Part shown: positions 32,920 through 42,069 of the stretch, in pieces | Numbering within the stretch: position 1 is the stretch's first letter | How the letters are laid out: the number at the start of each line of letters is the position of its first letter | Assembly (NCBI GenBank): GCA_963716235.1 | Contig: CAVQTE010000035.1 | Span: forward strand, 1-64,000 | DNA length: 64,000 bases | Direction: 5' to 3' | From: Sva-07 sp963716235 | Lineage (GTDB): Bacteria > Actinomycetota > Acidimicrobiia > Acidimicrobiales > Ilumatobacteraceae | The notes under the pieces: model-generated | What the model saw: only the letters and a program-made list of their open reading frames with translations | Databases searched by the model: none | What the model was told of the DNA's origin: nothing | Program-made: the position numbers and the translations under genes

Positions 32920-35334
32920 TCAGAGCATGTGCTGGCGGCGCAGCGAGTTGATCGCGAAGTACCCGTAGCACGGCGGGATGTAGAACGTGATGATGCGATA
33001 GCAGAGCGCCGCCCCCATCGCACTCGCGCTGTCGACGCCGATCGCGACGTACCCGGCGGTGAGCGCGGCTGCGGTGACCCCGATTCCGCCAGGCACCGGC
33101 ATGAGGCCGGCGAACAGGGCGACGCACACGTTCACGAGCACCACATCGGCGAAGCCGACGTCCTGGCCGAACGCCACCAGGATCGTGTAGCTGGTGAGTG
33201 AGAACAGCAACTCCCTGAGCAGGTTCGCCAGCACGACCGCGATGAGCCGACGCGGTGAGCTGAGCAGCGGCCCGATCTTGGCCCAGGTGGTCTTGATCAC
33301 AGCCACCACGGGGTTGCGGAACTTCGGAACGAAGGCGACCACGGCGACACCGAGAGCCACGGCGACCACGACGAGCACGAGCAGCTGACCGTCGAAATCG
33401 GCGTTGGACGTGTCGATGTCGAGGTTCAGGCTGCCGAGACCGAACCCGATGATCACGATGAGCAGAGTGATCTGTGCGACGAACCCGGACACGCTGTCGA
33501 GCCCGCCGACCGCAATGGCCATCGTCCGGTCGAGTCCGTTGCGCTGGAAGAAGCGGATGTTCACCGCGACCCGAGCCGCGGTCGATGGCACGGCGAGGTT
33601 CACGAACGTGATCGCGTACTCGAGCAATGTCAGCCGCCCGTACGGGACCGGAATCGGTGTGGCCTCCGACGTGCTGAGCGCGCCCGCGAACCGAGGGGTT
33701 TGACCGATGATCAGCGCCAGAACGAGGATCGGCACACTCGCGCCGCTGATCGCGTCGATGATCGAATCGAGGCCGACATCCTGGATCGATGCGACGATGG
33801 TGTAGAACACGATCGCCAGCAGGATCCACATGACGACGTTGCCGACGGAGAATCGACGGATTGCCTGGAGGTCCTGCTCCTCGGCACCCACCGCAGCGAC
33901 CGTCGCTTTACGAAGGTCGTCGATGTCGACGTTGGCATCGGCAGCTTGACGGCGCAGTGCCGGCGGCATGGCGGCTGGTTGCACGAATGTCGTCGTCGTC
34001 GCCAGGTACTCGGCGCCGAGAGCGTCCACGGCCGCTGCGATTGCACGGTCGGCGCCGACGACGACCGCCGTCGAGGCCAAGAGCTGTGCTTCGTCGAGTC
34101 GGCGTGAGGCGTCGTCCCAGTCGATCGACGCGCGATCGAACTCCCCGACGAAGATGCTGCCATCGGCGACCTGGAGGTGGCTGGGCGTGATGCCGCCGTG
34201 GCAGATACCGGCATCGTGCAAACGCGCCAATGATGTCCATGAGCCCGCCAGCAGCGCATCGTCGACCTGCGTACCGTCGGCTCCGAACACCGGACCAACT
34301 CGCTCGGCGACGAACACGGCGTCGCCGCGTCGGTCCATCGCCGCCGCCACGAAGGGAGCGACCAACGCCCCCTCGCGTTGGGCATACAGCGTCAGGTACG
34401 CCTGGTGCTCGATCTGATGACGCCGATTGACGGTGACGTTGCGGCCACCCGAACGGTAGAAGACGAGCCGCCACATCTTCACGAAGAACTGGCTGTCCCA
34501 CGAATCACGACCGTGGACGTCGACGTCGAGTCGGCGATCGTCGGGGGTCCGAGCGCTGGCGACGACGACGCCGTTGCGTACTTCGACTTTGGTCGGTTGC
34601 GCGTCGACGCCGATCGAGCGCAACGCTTCACCGAGGTCGTGCAATGTCATCGCTCCATCCGGCGAACCGAACAGCAGGTGAACGAGCGCACCAGCAGTCC
34701 ATCCGATTGCCAGTGCACACACGCCGGCACCGGGTGCAGTGACGCCGAGGACGAGGGATGCCAGCCACGCCGCTGCGATCAGCCACCGACCGAACCTGCG
34801 GAGTGGTCTGACGAAGTACGGACTCGCAACGGCGACGGCAGCGGCGCCGGCCGCAAGGGCGAGCGATGGGAATCCGCCCGCTCCGTCGGCGGCGCCGATG
34901 CTGTCAGAGAGCGCCGGTACCTCGCCGTCGACGAGCCAGCCGACGAGCAGGACCCCGCCGATGGTGACGGCGATGCTGAGGGCCCAGTCGCGCAGGAGAC
35001 CCCATCGGCATCGGGCAAGGGCCAGCACACCCACGACGAGCACCCAGATCTGGACGAAGTCGTAGGTGATCGTCCAGAAGAAGTCGAGGAACCCCGGAAG
35101 GTCCGAAACGAGGTCGGCGAGGCGTTGCTCGAAATCGCCGGGATCGTCGACGACACTCGCGGTGGTCGCGAGGATCACGAGCGACAGCACGAGCAACACG
35201 ACATCGGTCGGGCGTCGGAACCGCTGCGGATCAGTCGGCACCGCGAACGCACGTGTGGCCAGGCGCCCCGAACCGAGGTCGGTCAGTCTGATCGGGGAGC
35301 GCGGCCCGTCAGCGTCGCTCCGGGTGGTGCTCAC
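32920..35334 (-). CDS. Flippase-like/lysylphosphatidylglycerol-synthase-TM protein with kinase-like insert
   Basis: An 804-residue membrane protein. Residues about 30-220 hold six or so helices. Residues about 230-460 form a soluble protein-kinase-like fold with FFVKMWRLVFYRSGG and CHGGITPSHLQVADGSIFVGEFDRASI, corresponding to the catalytic and metal loops but with HGDxxxxN/DFG altered to HGGITPSH/EFD. The C-terminal 330 residues have about eight helices with the UPF0104 pattern (LTLLEYAITFVNLAVPSTAARVAV, MPVPGGIGVTAAALTAG). It may flip a lipid and sense a ligand; the kinase part is probably inactive. Start GTG 35334; TTG 35349 is possible. Confidence 0.75.
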   Translation of the reverse strand: MSTTRSDADGPRSPIRLTDLGSGRLATRAFAVPTDPQRFRRPTDVVLLVLSLVILATTASVVDDPGDFEQRLADLVSDLPGFLDFFWTITYDFVQIWVLVVGVLALARCRWGLLRDWALSIAVTIGGVLLVGWLVDGEVPALSDSIGAADGAGGFPSLALAAGAAAVAVASPYFVRPLRRFGRWLIAAAWLASLVLGVTAPGAGVCALAIGWTAGALVHLLFGSPDGAMTLHDLGEALRSIGVDAQPTKVEVRNGVVVASARTPDDRRLDVDVHGRDSWDSQFFVKMWRLVFYRSGGRNVTVNRRHQIEHQAYLTLYAQREGALVAPFVAAAMDRRGDAVFVAERVGPVFGADGTQVDDALLAGSWTSLARLHDAGICHGGITPSHLQVADGSIFVGEFDRASIDWDDASRRLDEAQLLASTAVVVGADRAIAAAVDALGAEYLATTTTFVQPAAMPPALRRQAADANVDIDDLRKATVAAVGAEEQDLQAIRRFSVGNVVMWILLAIVFYTIVASIQDVGLDSIIDAISGASVPILVLALIIGQTPRFAGALSTSEATPIPVPYGRLTLLEYAITFVNLAVPSTAARVAVNIRFFQRNGLDRTMAIAVGGLDSVSGFVAQITLLIVIIGFGLGSLNLDIDTSNADFDGQLLVLVVVAVALGVAVVAFVPKFRNPVVAVIKTTWAKIGPLLSSPRRLIAVVLANLLRELLFSLTSYTILVAFGQDVGFADVVLVNVCVALFAGLMPVPGGIGVTAAALTAGYVAIGVDSASAMGAALCYRIITFYIPPCYGYFAINSLRRQHML

Positions 35335-35349
35335 GCCTGAAGGGACCAA

Positions 35350-35361
35350 TCGAACGTTCGA
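35350..35361. promoter_or_regulatory. 12-bp palindrome in divergent intergenic region
   Basis: TCGAACGTTCGA is a perfect palindrome between the starts of the flippase-like gene (-) and the P450 gene (+). It lies 16 bases upstream of the GTG, where a repressor could block the minus-strand promoter. It could be chance. Confidence 0.3.
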
Positions 35362-35472
35362 ATGAATTGACGGTAGCTGTCGGCTGTTCCTGCCAATGGG
35401 ATTCCCGTCGGCGATCGGGTCGAGTCGATCTCCTCCGTTCTAAGTTGTGGGGCGACCCCTCGAAAGGACGAC

Positions 35473-36729
35473 ATGAGCACCTCCCCGAACGAACTGATCG
35501 AGCCGAGCTTCTGGCGCCAGCCGCTCGCCGACCGCATGGCGCAGTTCGCCGATCTTCGCGAGCAGGGCTCGATCCTGCCCGTCGAAGTGCACAATCCCAT
35601 GACCGAGTCGACCGAGGTCTTCCACGCGCTGACTCGCTACGACGAGGTCGTCCAGGTGAGCAAGCGTCCGGACGAGTTCTGTTCGGGCAAGGGTGCGATC
35701 TCGATCTTCGACATGCCGATGGAGATGCTCGAGTTCTTCGGCAGCTTCATCAACATGGACAACCCGCGCCACGCGAACCAGCGACGCATCGTTGCCTACA
35801 GCTTCACGCCGAACGAGTTGCAGAGCGTGCTCGAGTCGGTCGAGACCATCGCCACCGAGGTGATCGACGGGTTCTGCGAGCAGGGCGAGGGCGACTTGGT
35901 GGAAATGCTCTCCCAGCCGTATCCGCTGCTGATCATCTGCGACATGATGGGGATTCCTCGCAGCGAGTTCAAGACGGTCCTCGATGCCACGAACGTGATC
36001 CTGAGTGGGGGTGACGCCGAGTTCATGGGCGACGGCGACCCGATGGCTGCGTACCTCGACGCGGGCATCGCGCTCAGCACCCTGATGGGTGAGTTGATCG
36101 AGGAGCGTCGGTCCAACCCGACGAACGACCTGACCTCGAAACTCGTGCACAACAACCTTCCCGAAGACCTCCTCACGCCGGCAGAGATCACGTCGTTCTT
36201 CGTGCTGCTGGCGGTCGCCGGCAACGACACGACGCGCACCGCGATCAGCCATGGTGTGAACCTGCTGGCGCTGAACCCGGATCAGCGGGCGATCTGGCAG
36301 GCCGACGTCGACGGTGTCACGAACACTGCCGTCGAGGAGATCGTGCGGGCGGCGTCGCCGGTCACGTTCATGCGGCGCACTGCAACGGGCGACGTGTCGC
36401 TGGCCGGCCAGGACTTCCACGAGGGCGACAAGTTCGTGATGTTCTACGGCGCCGCGAACCGTGATCCGCGGATCTTCGACGACCCGGAGCGCTTCGACGT
36501 GCTTCGCCAGCCGAACCCTCACGTGGGCTTCGGCGGGCCCGGTCCGCATTTCTGTCTGGGCGCCAACCTGGCCCGACGTGAGGTGGCGATCATCTTCCGC
36601 GAGTTGTTCAAGCGGCTTCCCGACCTCGAGGTGACCGGCGACGCCGTCCCCCTTGCGTCGGAGGGCATCCCGCTGGTCACCGGTATCAAGCACCTCCCGG
36701 TGCGCTTCACCCCGACCGCCCGCTCGTGA
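35473..36729 (+). CDS. Cytochrome P450
   Basis: A 418-residue soluble P450. The I-helix oxygen-binding motif is AGNDTTRTA (about 248-256), the K-helix ExxR is EEIVRAA, and the haem loop is GFGGPGPHFCLGANLAR with Cys361 as the iron ligand. The PHFCLGANLAR form is shared with mycobacterial sterol and fatty-acid hydroxylases (CYP124/125/142 type), so a hydrophobic substrate is plausible but not shown. AAAGGA precedes the ATG. No ferredoxin or reductase gene is adjacent. Confidence 0.92.
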   Translation: MSTSPNELIEPSFWRQPLADRMAQFADLREQGSILPVEVHNPMTESTEVFHALTRYDEVVQVSKRPDEFCSGKGAISIFDMPMEMLEFFGSFINMDNPRHANQRRIVAYSFTPNELQSVLESVETIATEVIDGFCEQGEGDLVEMLSQPYPLLIICDMMGIPRSEFKTVLDATNVILSGGDAEFMGDGDPMAAYLDAGIALSTLMGELIEERRSNPTNDLTSKLVHNNLPEDLLTPAEITSFFVLLAVAGNDTTRTAISHGVNLLALNPDQRAIWQADVDGVTNTAVEEIVRAASPVTFMRRTATGDVSLAGQDFHEGDKFVMFYGAANRDPRIFDDPERFDVLRQPNPHVGFGGPGPHFCLGANLARREVAIIFRELFKRLPDLEVTGDAVPLASEGIPLVTGIKHLPVRFTPTARS

Positions 36730-36731
36730 AG

Positions 36732-36758
36732 TCACCGTGGTGTCTGACACCACGGTGA
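36732..36758. terminator. 13-bp hairpin sharing the GGTGTC-N-GACACC core
   Basis: TCACCGTGGTGTC (36732-36744), one T, then its exact complement (36746-36758), 2 bases after the P450 stop and 3 before the ion-channel stop on the other strand. Bidirectional terminator; its core matches the hairpin at 13696-13734. Confidence 0.75.
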
Positions 36759-36761
36759 AGG

Positions 36762-37259
36762 TCAGTCGTCGTCGGGCGGCGTGTGGACGTGGAGTCCCGA
36801 CTCGATGCGGTCGAGTCGGTCGTCCAACGCCTGGAGAGCCGCTTCGAGCCGGGCGATGGTCTCGATTCCGCTCTGCTCGTCGTTGGCCTGGTTCCGCTTG
36901 GTGGCCGCGCCGACGAAGGTCGAGGTGATGATGGCGGTGATGACGGTGATCAGACCGATGGAGGTCAGCATGATGGCGGAGCCGACGAGCCGTCCGACGA
37001 AGTTCTTCGGGGTGTTGTCGCCGTAGCCCACCGTCGTCACCGTCTGCAGGGTGAACCAGATGGCCTCGCCCAGCGTCGAGAACTCCTCGTGGTCGAACAC
37101 GCGGATGACCACCGCACCCAGGAGCGTCATCACGCCCGTGACCGTCATGATCGCGACCGACGCGTACCGCATCGACGCCGGATTCTCCAGGAATCGATTG
37201 AGGACGCCGCGCACTCCCCGTTGTCGTCCCGGGAGTCGCTCGGGGTTGAGCTTCGACAT
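36762..37259 (-). CDS. Two-helix potassium channel
   Basis: A 165-residue channel subunit. One membrane helix (about 33-53), a pore helix and the selectivity filter TTVGYGD (75-81), a second helix (about 92-115), then a C-terminal coiled-coil-like tail (IETIARLEAALQALDDRLDRIESGL) that may tetramerise it. There is no TrkA-N/RCK domain, so gating differs from MthK. ATG 37259 begins MSKLNPERLPGRQRG. Longer frames upstream overlap the divergent alcohol dehydrogenase. Confidence 0.9.
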   Translation of the reverse strand: MSKLNPERLPGRQRGVRGVLNRFLENPASMRYASVAIMTVTGVMTLLGAVVIRVFDHEEFSTLGEAIWFTLQTVTTVGYGDNTPKNFVGRLVGSAIMLTSIGLITVITAIITSTFVGAATKRNQANDEQSGIETIARLEAALQALDDRLDRIESGLHVHTPPDDD

Positions 37260-37331
37260 GCTTCGCAAGGTAGCCGGGTCGTCGACGTGCCACGATGCAT
37301 GCGGCGTCAACGAAACGACACGGGAGCAGCC

Positions 37332-38423
37332 ATGAGAGCAGCGGTACTCAATTCCATCCCCGGGCGTCTCGACATCGAAGACGTCGAGATCGGCGAGCCG
37401 GGCCCCCGAGAGGTGCTGGTGCGCACCGTCGCGGCGGGGCTGTGCCACAGCGACCTGCACTTCATGGAGGGTAAGTACCACTTCCCGTGCCCGGCGGTGC
37501 TCGGTCACGAGTCGGCCGGCGTCGTCGAGGCGGTTGGTTCGATGGTCCACTACGTCCAGCCAGGCGACCATGTGATCACCTGCCTGTCGGCGTTCTGTGG
37601 CCATTGCTCCCAGTGCACCGACGGTCACCTCACGCTGTGTGAGAACAAGGCGACCGAACTCGTCCGGCAGCCGGGCGAACCGCCTCGTCTCAGCCGCGCA
37701 GACGGTGAGGTGGTCAATCAGTATCTGCATCTGTCGTCGTTCGCCGAGTTCATGTTGATCCACGAACAGGCGCTGGTGAAGATCGATCCCGACATGCCGT
37801 TCGACAAGGCGGCACTCATCGGCTGCGGCGTCACCACCGGGCTCGGCGCGGTGTTCCGCACGGCCCGGGTCGCCCCCGGTGAGACCGTGTCGGTCATCGG
37901 GTGTGGAGGCATCGGTCTGTCGGCCATTCAGGGTGCGCGCATCGCGGGAGCGAACAAGATCATCGCGGTCGACACGAACCCGTCGAAGCTCGAGCTCGCC
38001 CAGCAGCTCGGTGCCACGCACGTCGTCGACGCCGCGTCCGACGATCCGGTTGCCGCGGTCAAGGCCCTCACCGGTGGCGGCGTGCATCATTCGTTCGAGG
38101 CGGTCGGGATGAAGGTGACCGCCGAGCAGGCGTTCGAGATGCTGCGTAGCGGGGGCCAGGCGACGGTCATCGGGATGATCCCGGTCGGCACACGGATCGA
38201 GATCCACGGGCCCGAGCTGCTGTCCGAAAAGACGTTGACCGGCTCGAACATGGGGTCGAACCAGTTCCGTACCGACATGCCCCGTTACGTCGACATGTAC
38301 CTCGACGGCCGCCTGCACCTCGACGAGATGGTGTCGAAGACGATCACGCTGGAGCAGATCAACGACGGCTTCGACGACATGAAAGCCGGCAACGTCGCTC
38401 GCAGCGTCATCCTCTTCGACTGA
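37332..38423 (+). CDS. Zinc-dependent alcohol dehydrogenase
   Basis: A 363-residue MDR-family enzyme of the class III-like NAD(P) group. The catalytic zinc site has CHSDLHF and GHESAGVVEAVG; the structural zinc uses the Cys cluster FCGHCSQCTDGHLTLC; the Rossmann motif is GCGGIGLSAIQG. GGGAG precedes the ATG. Mycobacterial homologues oxidise alcohols or act with other redox carriers. It sits beside the WS/DGAT-like and lipase genes, so a lipid-alcohol substrate is conceivable. Confidence 0.92.
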   Translation: MRAAVLNSIPGRLDIEDVEIGEPGPREVLVRTVAAGLCHSDLHFMEGKYHFPCPAVLGHESAGVVEAVGSMVHYVQPGDHVITCLSAFCGHCSQCTDGHLTLCENKATELVRQPGEPPRLSRADGEVVNQYLHLSSFAEFMLIHEQALVKIDPDMPFDKAALIGCGVTTGLGAVFRTARVAPGETVSVIGCGGIGLSAIQGARIAGANKIIAVDTNPSKLELAQQLGATHVVDAASDDPVAAVKALTGGGVHHSFEAVGMKVTAEQAFEMLRSGGQATVIGMIPVGTRIEIHGPELLSEKTLTGSNMGSNQFRTDMPRYVDMYLDGRLHLDEMVSKTITLEQINDGFDDMKAGNVARSVILFD

Positions 38424-38426
38424 CGT

Positions 38427-39860
38427 TCAGTCGGGCGCGCACGCCTCGAGGAGGTCCAGCTCATGGGGGATGCGGGCGGCGAGGACATCGAGATCGGCGA
38501 TCAGGTATCGGTCGGACACGAGGCTCAGGCACAGACGATCTTCGACGGAGATCGCTCCGATGTGGAGCCCCATACCGTCGACGATGCCCAGGATCGGGTA
38601 GATCGCCGCCACCTCCGCGCCGAGCGCGTACTGCGTCGATCTCGATCCGGGCACCGACGTGATGGTGGTGTTGAACGGCGGCATCAGCCGTTCGGCGAGC
38701 GGGCTGCGTTCGAGCAGGCGCGATGCGACGATCCCGAGGAGCGGCGTTCCGCCGCCGATGCCGCGGATCTCCGCCACGGTCATGGCGCCGTGTCGGGTGA
38801 CCCCCTCGGCGATCTGCTCGTGGACCACCGAGAGGCGGTCGGGGATCCGGTGGACGTTGGTTTCGAGGCTGACGACCACGCCGGCGATCCCCTCGATCGC
38901 CTCGGGGTCGCTGACCGACAGTGGCACCAGTGCCTTGAGGCTCTCGCGTGGGAGCTCGTCGTGTTGGAGCAGCCACCACCGCAATGCACCACCACACACC
39001 GTGGTCAACACGTCGACGGTGCTCACGTCGAAGCGGGCGCGAATCTCCGCGATGCGCCGCAGATCGAGGTCGGCGCTGGCCCAGCGGCGGTGCGCGCCGA
39101 CCCGAGCGTTGAACGACGTCCGTGGCGTGATGCCCGACTGTTCGGCGATCACGATCGAGCGTTGGGCCCGCTGGTTCATCAGCGCCAATGCAGGGTTGAG
39201 GATGCTGCGGAGCCCGGGAACGGTGTTGAGTGTTCGGGGGATGGTACGGAACGTCCGAATGGGATCGAGCACCGCGTTGAGCCACGCTCGCGTGCTGATC
39301 TCGTGCAATGACGGCCCTGGCTGCGGTGTCCACTGCGCAGTGTTGTACGTGTCCGTGGGCGGGTGGCCGAGCAGATCCGCAGAGTCGCCGATCAGCCCGG
39401 CGCACAGCGAGTTGCCGGACGATTCGGCGAGCGCGGCGAGGTGCATCTTGAAGAGCAGTGCCACGTGGCCGTCGGCGAGTCCCGAGATCAGATACAGCTC
39501 CCACAGTGGCCGGTTGCGGTCGAGTGGGCGGCTGTGGATACGTGCGACGAGTTCGGCGAGCGAGTTGGGGTCGTCGGGATCGGGCACTGCGATGTGACGC
39601 AAGTGGTAATCGAGATCGAATCCCGGATGGTCGCGCCACCATGGCCGGTCGAGTCCCAGCGGCACGTCGACGAGTGATTGGCGCAGCATCGGGAGTTCGT
39701 CGAGTCGGGCCTCCACTTCGCGTCGCAGGAGCGCAGCGTTGATTCGATGTGGCGCCGTTGATGCGTTGAGAACGGTCAACGTCGAGGTGTGGCCGAGCGC
39801 CGTCGGTGTCTCGATCGCCAACAGTCGTGAGTGGCGTCGCTGCATCTGTGCGGTCGGCAT
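38427..39860 (-). CDS. Wax ester synthase/diacylglycerol acyltransferase-like protein without the catalytic motif
   Basis: A 477-residue protein with the WS/DGAT fold: RPLWELYLISGL, then a C-terminal domain with NTTITSVPGS. The active-site motif HHxxxDG, normally after FKM, is replaced: FKMHLAALAESSGNS keeps only the first His. Acyl transfer from acyl-CoA to an alcohol or diacylglycerol is therefore doubtful, and it may have another role. ATG 39860 lies 5 bases after the lipase stop, in one operon with it. Confidence 0.82.
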   Translation of the reverse strand: MPTAQMQRRHSRLLAIETPTALGHTSTLTVLNASTAPHRINAALLRREVEARLDELPMLRQSLVDVPLGLDRPWWRDHPGFDLDYHLRHIAVPDPDDPNSLAELVARIHSRPLDRNRPLWELYLISGLADGHVALLFKMHLAALAESSGNSLCAGLIGDSADLLGHPPTDTYNTAQWTPQPGPSLHEISTRAWLNAVLDPIRTFRTIPRTLNTVPGLRSILNPALALMNQRAQRSIVIAEQSGITPRTSFNARVGAHRRWASADLDLRRIAEIRARFDVSTVDVLTTVCGGALRWWLLQHDELPRESLKALVPLSVSDPEAIEGIAGVVVSLETNVHRIPDRLSVVHEQIAEGVTRHGAMTVAEIRGIGGGTPLLGIVASRLLERSPLAERLMPPFNTTITSVPGSRSTQYALGAEVAAIYPILGIVDGMGLHIGAISVEDRLCLSLVSDRYLIADLDVLAARIPHELDLLEACAPD

Positions 39861-39865
39861 GGCGA

Positions 39866-40681
39866 TCAGGCTCCGGCGACGCGGGCGGTGGTGCCGGCGG
39901 GTGGCCCATCGAGCGTCGGGTAGCACCACGACAGCAGCGACGGCGGTTCGAAGGGTTGCCACTCGCCGTCGCGTTGTGCGAGCCGGTCGGCGACCGCCCA
40001 GACCACCGAGGGGTTGTGGCCGAGACCGATATGGGCGCCGCGCACCTCGATGTTCTCGGCGGTGGGGCCGACCGGTTGGAGACACGAGGAAGCGGCGACG
40101 ACGCCATCCTGGCGGGAGTAGATCACCGTGGAGGGCACGGGCACCTCGGTCAGGTCATGGCCGCGGCGGTTGCGCTGGAGCCCTGACAGTTGCGCCAGGC
40201 GTCGCACCGCATCGCTGACGTTGGCCTGTGGGTCCTCGATGCGGATCGGGCTCCCGAGCGAGATCACCTGACGGACGCGGTCGGGGTGATGCAGCGCGAG
40301 GAGTCGTGCCATGATCCCACCGAGGCTCCAGCCGACGATGTCGATGGGTCCACCGTTCTGCTTGACCAACCGTTCCAGCAGGCGCAGGAGTTGGCGGACC
40401 GTCTCGTCGTCGGGCCCGACATTGAGTCCGAGCCCCCACGGCGATGGGCGGTGTCCGAGCGCTCGCAGTGCCAGACGCAGTGGCGCGGTCGACACGTCGC
40501 CGGCGGTGAAGCCAGGGAGGACCAGAACGCGACGCCCGATGCCTCGGGGCGCCGTGGCGAGCCACGGTGCGAACAGCATGAACGCGCCGAACTCCGGAAT
40601 CGCGGTGAGTTCGTAGATTGCGGGCGCTGGTCGTTCCACAGGACCAGTCTTGCTCCATTCGGGTGCTCCAACGAAGCCCAT
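39866..40681 (-). CDS. Lipase-like alpha/beta hydrolase
   Basis: A 271-residue hydrolase of the PGAP1/triacylglycerol-lipase type. The core is VLVLPGFTAGDVS (oxyanion), IDIVGWSLGGIMARLLALHHPDRV with Ser119, and a late AHIGLGHNPSVV with the His. The N-terminal 50 residues are a variable extension. Together with the WS/DGAT-like gene 5 bases downstream it looks like a lipid-handling pair. It follows the DUF5522-like gene by 30 bases on the same strand. Confidence 0.82.
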   Translation of the reverse strand: MGFVGAPEWSKTGPVERPAPAIYELTAIPEFGAFMLFAPWLATAPRGIGRRVLVLPGFTAGDVSTAPLRLALRALGHRPSPWGLGLNVGPDDETVRQLLRLLERLVKQNGGPIDIVGWSLGGIMARLLALHHPDRVRQVISLGSPIRIEDPQANVSDAVRRLAQLSGLQRNRRGHDLTEVPVPSTVIYSRQDGVVAASSCLQPVGPTAENIEVRGAHIGLGHNPSVVWAVADRLAQRDGEWQPFEPPSLLSWCYPTLDGPPAGTTARVAGA

Positions 40682-40711
40682 ACGTCGGAATCGAGTGTTT
40701 GCCGCTCGATT

Positions 40712-40954
40712 TCAGTCGACAACGAACGGGCAGTGCCGGCAGCCGCTGTCGCAGCAGAAGCCGCGGCGCGCGAGGAATTCCGACGTGAACACGCTCAGAC
40801 CGCTTGTCGGGTCGGCGTACACCGGGAGGCCGCCATGGAGTGCTGTGCCGTGTCGCCTCAGGATTTCGGCGCGCTGCGAGCTGCTGTCCGCGAGCCGTTT
40901 GGGATGCGGAGCCTCGCGCCAGTCGTCGCGAAGAGGTGCGGGGTCGCTCAGCAT
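40712..40954 (-). CDS. Small DUF5522-like cysteine-rich protein
   Basis: An 80-residue protein. Its C-terminus, TSEFLARRGFCCDSGCRHCPF, matches the pattern of the DUF5522 family (RGxCCxxGCRHCPY), whose four cysteines and His probably bind a metal or Fe-S cluster. The N-terminal half is basic and variable. ATG 40954 (MLSDPAP) is a better start than the long upstream frame, which overlaps the divergent epoxide hydrolase. Function unknown. Confidence 0.7.
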   Translation of the reverse strand: MLSDPAPLRDDWREAPHPKRLADSSSQRAEILRRHGTALHGGLPVYADPTSGLSVFTSEFLARRGFCCDSGCRHCPFVVD

Positions 40955-41014
40955 GACTCGGTCGCACAACCTAGACGTCGCCAACCGCCCATCGCTGGTG
41001 GCAGTGTGGATTGC

Positions 41015-41956
41015 ATGGATCCGTTGATGTATCGAACCATTTCGGTGAACGATGTCGCCCTGGAGGTGTCGGTCACGAACGAAGGTGGACCTCGTGGTCT
41101 TGCCTTGCTGCTCCACGGATTCCCGGAGCTGGCCTTCTCGTGGCGCTATCAGATCCCAGCGCTCGCCGCGGACGGGTACGAAGTGTGGGCGCCGAATCTC
41201 CGCGGCTACGGACGATCGTCGAAGCCACCGAAGGTCGCCGACTACTCGATGGACCGCCTCCTTGCCGATATCGGTGCGCTCATCGACGCATCAGGCCGCG
41301 ACGAGGTGACCCTGGTGGGACACGACTGGGGAGCGGCGCAGGCGTGGATGTTCGCCATCCGCGAAGTTCGCCCTCTCGAGCGGCTGGTCATCATGAACGT
41401 CCCGCATCCTGCCTGCATGCGCCGAGAGCTGCGCAGCATCCGACAGCTCCTCAAGTCGTGGTACATGTTCTTCTTTCAGATCCCGTGGTTGCCCGAGAAG
41501 CTGCTGTGCGCACGACGGGCCAAGGCTGTCGGTGACTCCTTCGAGAAGATGGCCGTCGACTCGACCCGATTCCCCGCCGTGGTGACCGATGTCTATCGCG
41601 AGGCCGCGCTCCGGCCTGGCGCGATGCGATCGATGGTGAATTACTACCGTGCAGCATTTCGTGGCGCTCGCGCAATGGCGTCGGAGGACCTGCCCGTGAT
41701 CGAGACGCCGACGTTGATGCTGTGGGGCCTGGAGGACACCGCGTTGTCGAAGGAGACGACCGACGGCACCGATGAACACGTCGCCGATCTCACCATCCGG
41801 TTCCTCCCCGGTGTCTCGCACTGGGTGCAGCAGGAGGCGCCGGAGATCGTCAACGCCTTGCTGCTTGCCTGGCTCGACGGATCGCCGGTTCCCGAGGCCG
41901 ATGAGGTGATCGCCGAGCGTCTCGCCGAGCCGGCGGCCGGTGCTGACATCTGCTAA
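41015..41956 (+). CDS. Epoxide hydrolase-type alpha/beta hydrolase
   Basis: A 313-residue hydrolase. HGFPE (34-38), GHDWGAAQAW with nucleophile Asp104, and the late GVSHWVQQEAPE with the base His are typical of epoxide hydrolases; a lid domain (about 140-220) contains several Tyr, including YYRAAF, that could activate the epoxide. Start ATG 41015 or 41027. Divergent from the DUF5522-like gene. A role in xenobiotic or sterol-derived epoxide opening fits the oxidative enzymes nearby, but that is inference. Confidence 0.88.
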   Translation: MDPLMYRTISVNDVALEVSVTNEGGPRGLALLLHGFPELAFSWRYQIPALAADGYEVWAPNLRGYGRSSKPPKVADYSMDRLLADIGALIDASGRDEVTLVGHDWGAAQAWMFAIREVRPLERLVIMNVPHPACMRRELRSIRQLLKSWYMFFFQIPWLPEKLLCARRAKAVGDSFEKMAVDSTRFPAVVTDVYREAALRPGAMRSMVNYYRAAFRGARAMASEDLPVIETPTLMLWGLEDTALSKETTDGTDEHVADLTIRFLPGVSHWVQQEAPEIVNALLLAWLDGSPVPEADEVIAERLAEPAAGADIC

Positions 41957-42069
41957 GCTACGACGAGTAAATTGCTGTCATGGGACCAGCGCACGCTGAT
42001 CTCTTGCCGTTTGGATGGGGGTCCGACGATGCAGAGTGCCGAGAACACCACCCGTTCGCCAGGGCCGGC

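Noticed and set aside
35440..37293. A 617-codon minus-strand open frame
   Set aside because: Antisense to the P450 and out of frame with the potassium channel; no recognisable domain.
36783..37331. N-terminal extension of the alcohol dehydrogenase
   Set aside because: The extension reads through the opposite-strand K+ channel; the ATG at 37332 with GGGAG upstream gives the normal family N-terminus.
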